Assembly (NCBI RefSeq): GCF_000828055.2
Contig: NZ_CP010523.2
Coordinates: forward strand, 5,270,001 to 5,334,000
Length of the DNA stretch: 64,000 nucleotides
From: Klebsiella variicola
GTDB lineage: Bacteria > Pseudomonadota > Gammaproteobacteria > Enterobacterales > Enterobacteriaceae
Direction: 5' to 3'
Below, one piece after another: positions 62,204 through 64,000 of the stretch. The notes beneath the pieces were generated by a model, which saw only the letters and a list, made by a program, of their open reading frames with translations, had not been told where the DNA came from and did no database searches. The translations under genes were made by a program, and so were the position numbers. Each line of letters starts with the position of its first letter. Position 1 is the stretch's first letter.

Positions 62204-63462
62204 CGCCACACTCCTTTGGTGTCGATGATATACGCCTGGGTGACGCTATCGCCGCTAACGGCTTTAAATTCATTATGATCGACCAGCATCACCAGCACAT
62301 CGGCGCTGGCCAGCGCCGCATCGAGGGTCGCCAGCGTACACAGTCCATCGAGTTTCTTCGGCAGCGCGTGAATGTTGGGCTCAACCACCTGCGTCGTGCC
62401 GCTGTGCCAGCGGGCAATCTGCGCGGCAATTTCCATCGCCGGGCTTTCGCGCAGGTCGTCAATATTCGGTTTAAAAGCGAGGCCAAAACAGGCGATCGTC
62501 AGTTCGCTGGCCCGTTTGTTGGTGGCATTCAGGCAGTCCGCGACCTGCGCTTTCACCTGTTCGATAACCCATTCCGGCTTATGGTCGTTGACCTCGCGAG
62601 CGGTGCGGATCAGACGCGCCTGCTGCGGGTTTTGCGCCACGATAAACCACGGGTCGACGGCGATGCAGTGGCCGCCGACGCCCGGGCCCGGCTGCAGGAT
62701 ATTGACGCGCGGATGGCGGTTTGCCAGGCGGATCAGCTCCCAGACGTTAATGCCCTGGTCGGCGCAAATCAGCGACAGTTCGTTGGCAAAGGCGATGTTG
62801 ACGTCGCGGAAGCTGTTTTCCGTCAGCTTACACATCTCGGCGGTGCGCGAGTTGGTCACCACGCATTCGCCTTCGAGGAAGATTTTATACAGCTCGCTGG
62901 CGCGCGCCGAGCAGACCGGCGACATGCCGCCGATAACGCGATCGTTTTTAATCAGCTCGACCATCACCTGACCGGGCAATACCCGCTCCGGGCAGTAGGC
63001 GATATTCACGTCAGCGGCGTCGCCCGCCTGCTGAGGGAAGCTGAGATCCGGGCGCATCTCCGCCAGCCAGCCGGCCATCTGCTCAGTCGAACCCACCGGC
63101 GAGGTGGACTCCAGGATCACCAGTGACCCTTTCTTTAACGTCGGCGCAATGGATTTAGCGGCCGACTCGACAAACACCATATCCGGCTCGTGGCGATCTT
63201 TAAACGGCGTCGGCACGGCAATCAGGTAGGCATCCGCCTCCACCGGGGTGGTGGTGGCGCTTAAATAACCCTGTTCGACCGCGGTCTTCACCACGCTCGC
63301 CAGATCCGGCTCCACGATATGAATCTCTCCACGGTTAATGGTCTCCACGGCATGTTGATTAACATCAACGCCGACCACCCGCTTCTGCCGGGAGGCGAAC
63401 GCGGCAGCGGTTGGCAGCCCGATATAGCCAAGGCCAATCACTGAAATGGTAGAAAAACTCAT
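62200..63462 (-). CDS. wecC: UDP-N-acetyl-D-mannosamine dehydrogenase
   Basis: NAD-dependent four-electron oxidation of UDP-ManNAc to UDP-ManNAcA. It has 420 residues, as in E. coli. The NAD motif [14 protein letters not shown] is at 10-23, and the catalytic cysteine lies in [15 protein letters not shown]. The C-terminal UDP-binding domain holds [17 protein letters not shown]. It overlaps wecB and rffG by four bases each. Confidence 0.97.
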   Translation of the reverse strand: MSFSTISVIGLGYIGLPTAAAFASRQKRVVGVDVNQHAVETINRGEIHIVEPDLASVVKTAVEQGYLSATTTPVEADAYLIAVPTPFKDRHEPDMVFVESAAKSIAPTLKKGSLVILESTSPVGSTEQMAGWLAEMRPDLSFPQQAGDAADVNIAYCPERVLPGQVMVELIKNDRVIGGMSPVCSARASELYKIFLEGECVVTNSRTAEMCKLTENSFRDVNIAFANELSLICADQGINVWELIRLANRHPRVNILQPGPGVGGHCIAVDPWFIVAQNPQQARLIRTAREVNDHKPEWVIEQVKAQVADCLNATNKRASELTIACFGLAFKPNIDDLRESPAMEIAAQIARWHSGTTQVVEPNIHALPKKLDGLCTLATLDAALASADVLVMLVDHNEFKAVSGDSVTQAYIIDTKGVWR

Positions 63463-64000
63463 AACGTTACCTGATTATTTTTAAGTGCAGACAAAATTCG
63501 ACGACATGCTTCACCATCGCCATAGGGATTATGCGCGCGGCTCATCGCCTGGTATGCGGCATCATCCTGCAGCAGTCGCGTGACTTCCGCCACGATGCGC
63601 TGGCTGTCGGTGCCGACCAGGCACACGGTGCCAGCGGCCACCGCTTCCGGACGTTCGGTCATATCGCGCATGACCAGTACCGGTTTCCCGAGAGAAGGGG
63701 CCTCTTCCTGAATGCCGCCGGAATCGGTCAGGATCAGCCAGGCCCGATCCATCAGCCAGACGAACGGCAGGTAGTCCTGCGGTTCAATCAACATCACATT
63801 GTCAATATGACCTAGAATACGATTCACCGGCTCGCTGACGTTAGGATTCAGGTGAACCGGATAGACAATCTGCACCTCAGGGTGGGTATGGGCTATCTCC
63901 GCCAGCGCCTGGCAGATCTGTTCAAAGCCGAGCCCAAAGCTTTCCCGCCGGTGGCCGGTAACCAGAATCATCTTTTTACCGTGGCTAATGAAAGGATAGC
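63459..64000 (-). CDS. wecB: UDP-N-acetylglucosamine 2-epimerase (partial, 3' part)
   Basis: Epimerises UDP-GlcNAc to UDP-ManNAc, feeding wecC. Only the C-terminal 179 or so codons are in the window; the gene continues past 64000, since the frame stays open to the edge ([10 protein letters not shown] precedes [11 protein letters not shown]). Conserved elements are TGHRRES, which carries the catalytic His, then [35 protein letters not shown] and TERPE. The family length is about 376. It overlaps wecC by four bases. Confidence 0.96.
   Translation of the reverse strand, partial: YPFISHGKKMILVTGHRRESFGLGFEQICQALAEIAHTHPEVQIVYPVHLNPNVSEPVNRILGHIDNVMLIEPQDYLPFVWLMDRAWLILTDSGGIQEEAPSLGKPVLVMRDMTERPEAVAAGTVCLVGTDSQRIVAEVTRLLQDDAAYQAMSRAHNPYGDGEACRRILSALKNNQVTL

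Overview
The window is a chromosomal core segment from a member of the Enterobacteriaceae. The gene order is the mirror image of the Escherichia coli cyaA-corA-recQ-metE-tat-fad-hemG-rrnA region, and protein lengths and sequences stay very close to E. coli. The rRNA sequence and the gene complement point to Klebsiella or a near relative. This species call is an inference from remembered sequence, not a search result. No prophage, insertion sequence, integron or CRISPR array is visible.

Layout, left to right. (1) 1-4200: an rrnA-type ribosomal operon on the minus strand, with partial 23S, tRNA-Ala(TGC), tRNA-Ile(GAT), 16S, boxA sites and tandem P2/P1 promoters. (2) 4237-8218: hemG, trkH, yigZ and pepQ (minus), divergent from fadBA (plus) across a FadR operator. 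(3) 11879-21838: fre and ubiD, rfaH facing tatD, then tatCBA, ubiB, ubiJ, ubiE and rmuC. These cover flavin reduction, ubiquinone synthesis, twin-arginine export and transcription antitermination. (4) 21974-28128: udp and dlhH diverge across two CRP sites. metE and metR diverge across MetJ and MetR sites with an ERIC repeat inserted. yigM overlaps metR tail to tail. (5) 28217-36895: the yigL/pldB pair, rhtB, an accessory Rpn-family nuclease gene, rhtC, recQ, pldA, yigI and rarD. (6) 36939-43853: corA behind a long leader with a predicted leader peptide, SOS-controlled uvrD, then yigB-xerC-yigA-dapF-lptM. (7) 43992-51437: cyaY, a REP/BIME cluster, cyaA, and the hemCDXY operon. (8) 51511-52385: the small RNA GlmZ and the tRNA operon Pro-Leu-His-Arg. 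(9) 52438-64000: yifK and most of the enterobacterial common antigen (ECA) operon, wecG-wzyE-wecF-wzxE-wecE-wecD-rffH-rffG-wecC-wecB. wecB runs off the right edge.

Most of the window is housekeeping. Genes with related jobs sit together: beta-oxidation beside FadR control, ubiquinone genes in two nearby blocks, heme genes in one operon, and sugar-nucleotide synthesis beside the glycosyltransferases, flippase and polymerase that build ECA.

The least ordinary features are these. The accessory Rpn gene carries a near-ideal internal ribosome binding site and ATG, which would yield a separate 61-residue C-terminal protein, as in Rpn toxin/intragenic antitoxin pairs. The corA leader has an 18-codon ORF whose stop codon lies inside an 11-bp stem. 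An ERIC hairpin sits in the probable metE 5' leader. The metR transcript has its first clear intrinsic terminator only beyond the far end of yigM, so it may be antisense to the whole of that gene. A perfect palindrome lies between the -35 and -10 of rhtB.
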